A DNA stretch of 64,000 nt, from the NCBI RefSeq assembly GCF_900104765.1, contig NZ_LT629737.1, forward strand, positions 744,001 through 808,000, given 5' to 3'. Made by a program: the position numbers and the translations under genes. The notes under the pieces are model-generated. The model worked only from the letters and a program-made list of their open reading frames with translations. It had not been told where the DNA came from and made no database searches. Positions within the stretch are counted from its first letter, which is position 1, and every line of letters starts with the position of its first letter. Shown here one piece after another: positions 63,239 through 64,000 of this stretch. The DNA comes from Gillisia sp. Hel1_33_143 (GTDB lineage: Bacteria > Bacteroidota > Bacteroidia > Flavobacteriales > Flavobacteriaceae).

Positions 63239-63256
63239 TTCTCTAGTTGGTTTGCT
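63214..63256 (+). terminator. Hairpin spanning the stop codon of the DUF3095 gene
   Basis: A 13-bp stem (63214-63226 / 63244-63256) whose left arm encodes the last residues of the protein, with the stop codon in the loop. It is followed by TTAATTAT, a weak T-tract. Between convergent genes it may act in both directions. Confidence 0.5.
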
Positions 63257-63281
63257 TTAATTATCTTAAACTTTAAATAAT

Positions 63282-64000
63282 TTAGTCTAAACCACCTTTT
63301 CTAGTAGCATCTCTAGCCTCAGGCCATGTCATCTGCTCTCCAGTACGTTTATTTAATGGTAAAACCCTTCTATCTCTAGAGGTCATCTCCGGATCTTCAC
63401 TAGCCATGTACGCCATAATTGCGGTAAGAATTACGTTACTTCTAACATCATCAAATACAATCTTGTCATACGTATCTAAATTGGTGTGCCAAGTATAATT
63501 CCAATAAGACCAGTTTAATGAGCTTAAACTGAAAGCTGGAGCTCCTGCAGCTAGAAAAGATGCATAATCTGATCCACCGCCACCTGGTATTCCAGGAAAA
63601 CTAGTTTCAATCTCATCACTAATAGAAGAAGGAACTGCTTCCAACCAACGTCCTAAATAATCATAAGAATTCAAGAATCCACCACCAGAAAGATTTACAA
63701 CTCTTCCGGTACCATTATCCTGATTGAAAACTGCCTGAATATTGCTTACAATTTCTGGATGATCCTTTACATAAGCTCTAGAACCGTTAAGTCCCTGCTC
63801 CTCACTTCCCCAGTGCCCTGCAATAATAGTACGCTTTGGGTTTGGATACATTTTTTTAAGTATTCTCATAGCTTCCATCATAACCATAGTACCAGTTCCA
63901 TTATCTGTAGCACCGGTAGCTCCATCCCATGAATCAAAATGTGCAGATAGAATAACATATTCTTCCGGCTTTTCTGTTCCTTTAATAGTCGCTATAGTAT
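63282..64000 (-). CDS. M28 family metallopeptidase, N-terminal part outside the window
   Basis: Zinc aminopeptidase or carboxypeptidase of family M28. The frame is open to the window edge, so the Met at 63887 is internal. Ligands of the two-zinc site are present: H and D in SAHFDSWDG and GATDNGTG, the catalytic pair EE in GHWGSEEQGLNGS, D in FNQDNGTG and H in WNYTWHTNLDTYD. GGGGSDYASF is also typical. The C-terminus RDATRKGGLD ends the protein. Homologues are secreted, but the signal peptide cannot be seen here. Confidence 0.9.
   Translation of the reverse strand, partial: TIATIKGTEKPEEYVILSAHFDSWDGATGATDNGTGTMVMMEAMRILKKMYPNPKRTIIAGHWGSEEQGLNGSRAYVKDHPEIVSNIQAVFNQDNGTGRVVNLSGGGFLNSYDYLGRWLEAVPSSISDEIETSFPGIPGGGGSDYASFLAAGAPAFSLSSLNWSYWNYTWHTNLDTYDKIVFDDVRSNVILTAIMAYMASEDPEMTSRDRRVLPLNKRTGEQMTWPEARDATRKGGLD

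Noticed and set aside
1-64000. CRISPR arrays, tRNA or rRNA genes, integrases and complete insertion sequences
   Set aside because: Reading the gaps on both strands I found no regularly spaced repeats, no cloverleaf-like segments that I could support and no transposase genes. A covariance-model scan would be needed to exclude small RNAs.

Overview
The window looks like a chromosomal segment of a marine member of the Flavobacteriaceae (Gramella/Christiangramia-like; genus is inference). Supporting signs are AT-rich DNA, SusC/SusD pairs, TAnnTTTG-type -7 promoter elements, many Bacteroidota-specific families (DUF3078, DUF3109, plug-bearing alpha-2-macroglobulin) and almost no Shine-Dalgarno sequences. 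I saw no rRNA, tRNA, CRISPR array, prophage or complete insertion sequence.

Layout. 1-4.2 kb: the 3' part of a large catalase with a C-terminal DJ-1/PfpI-like domain, an orphan lipoprotein on the other strand and an MscS channel. 4.2-10.7 kb: a very large alpha-2-macroglobulin-like gene (minus strand), interrupted near its 3' end by a one-base frameshift and carrying an unusual SusC-like carboxypeptidase-regulatory/TonB-plug insertion. 10.9-17 kb: housekeeping membrane proteins (DUF808, HupE-like, MarC), dCMP deaminase, a C-terminal processing protease and a DUF3109 protein. 17.5-22.6 kb: a dNTP-supply group (nrdB, nrdA, dgt) with an interspersed structured repeat between nrdA and dgt. 23.2-25.5 kb: katG. 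25.6-30.7 kb: a four-gene exporter operon (TetR regulator, ABC protein, HlyD-type adaptor, TolC-type channel) whose ATPase lacks most catalytic signature residues. 31-34.4 kb: dxs with a DUF3078 protein, and divergent tadA.

34.4-50.9 kb, all on the minus strand, is a polysaccharide utilisation locus: membrane-tethered beta-propeller/LuxR regulator, SusC, SusD, multi-module surface glycan-binding lipoprotein, PKD-GH16 lipoprotein, GH3 beta-glucosidase, a second GH16 lipoprotein and a sugar-porter MFS permease. Taken together this suggests beta-1,3-glucan (laminarin-type) use: surface capture and endo-cleavage by GH16, import by SusCD, hydrolysis to glucose by GH3, and uptake by the MFS permease. 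The substrate is inferred from enzyme families.

51-64 kb: a three-part outer-membrane protein (degenerate phosphoesterase-like domain, kinase-like middle region, Omp85 barrel), a pyruvate-oxidase-like enzyme paired with a MerA-like flavoprotein, a haloacid dehalogenase, a LacI-type regulator, a SYLF lipoprotein, a DUF1028 protein, a small lipoprotein with a duplicated His/Cys motif, a DUF3095 protein with nucleotidyl-cyclase-like motifs, and the C-terminal part of an M28 peptidase cut by the window edge.

The strongest candidates for something under-described are the three-part protein at 51-54.7 kb, the plug-bearing macroglobulin at 5-10.7 kb and the degenerate ABC exporter at 28.3-30 kb.
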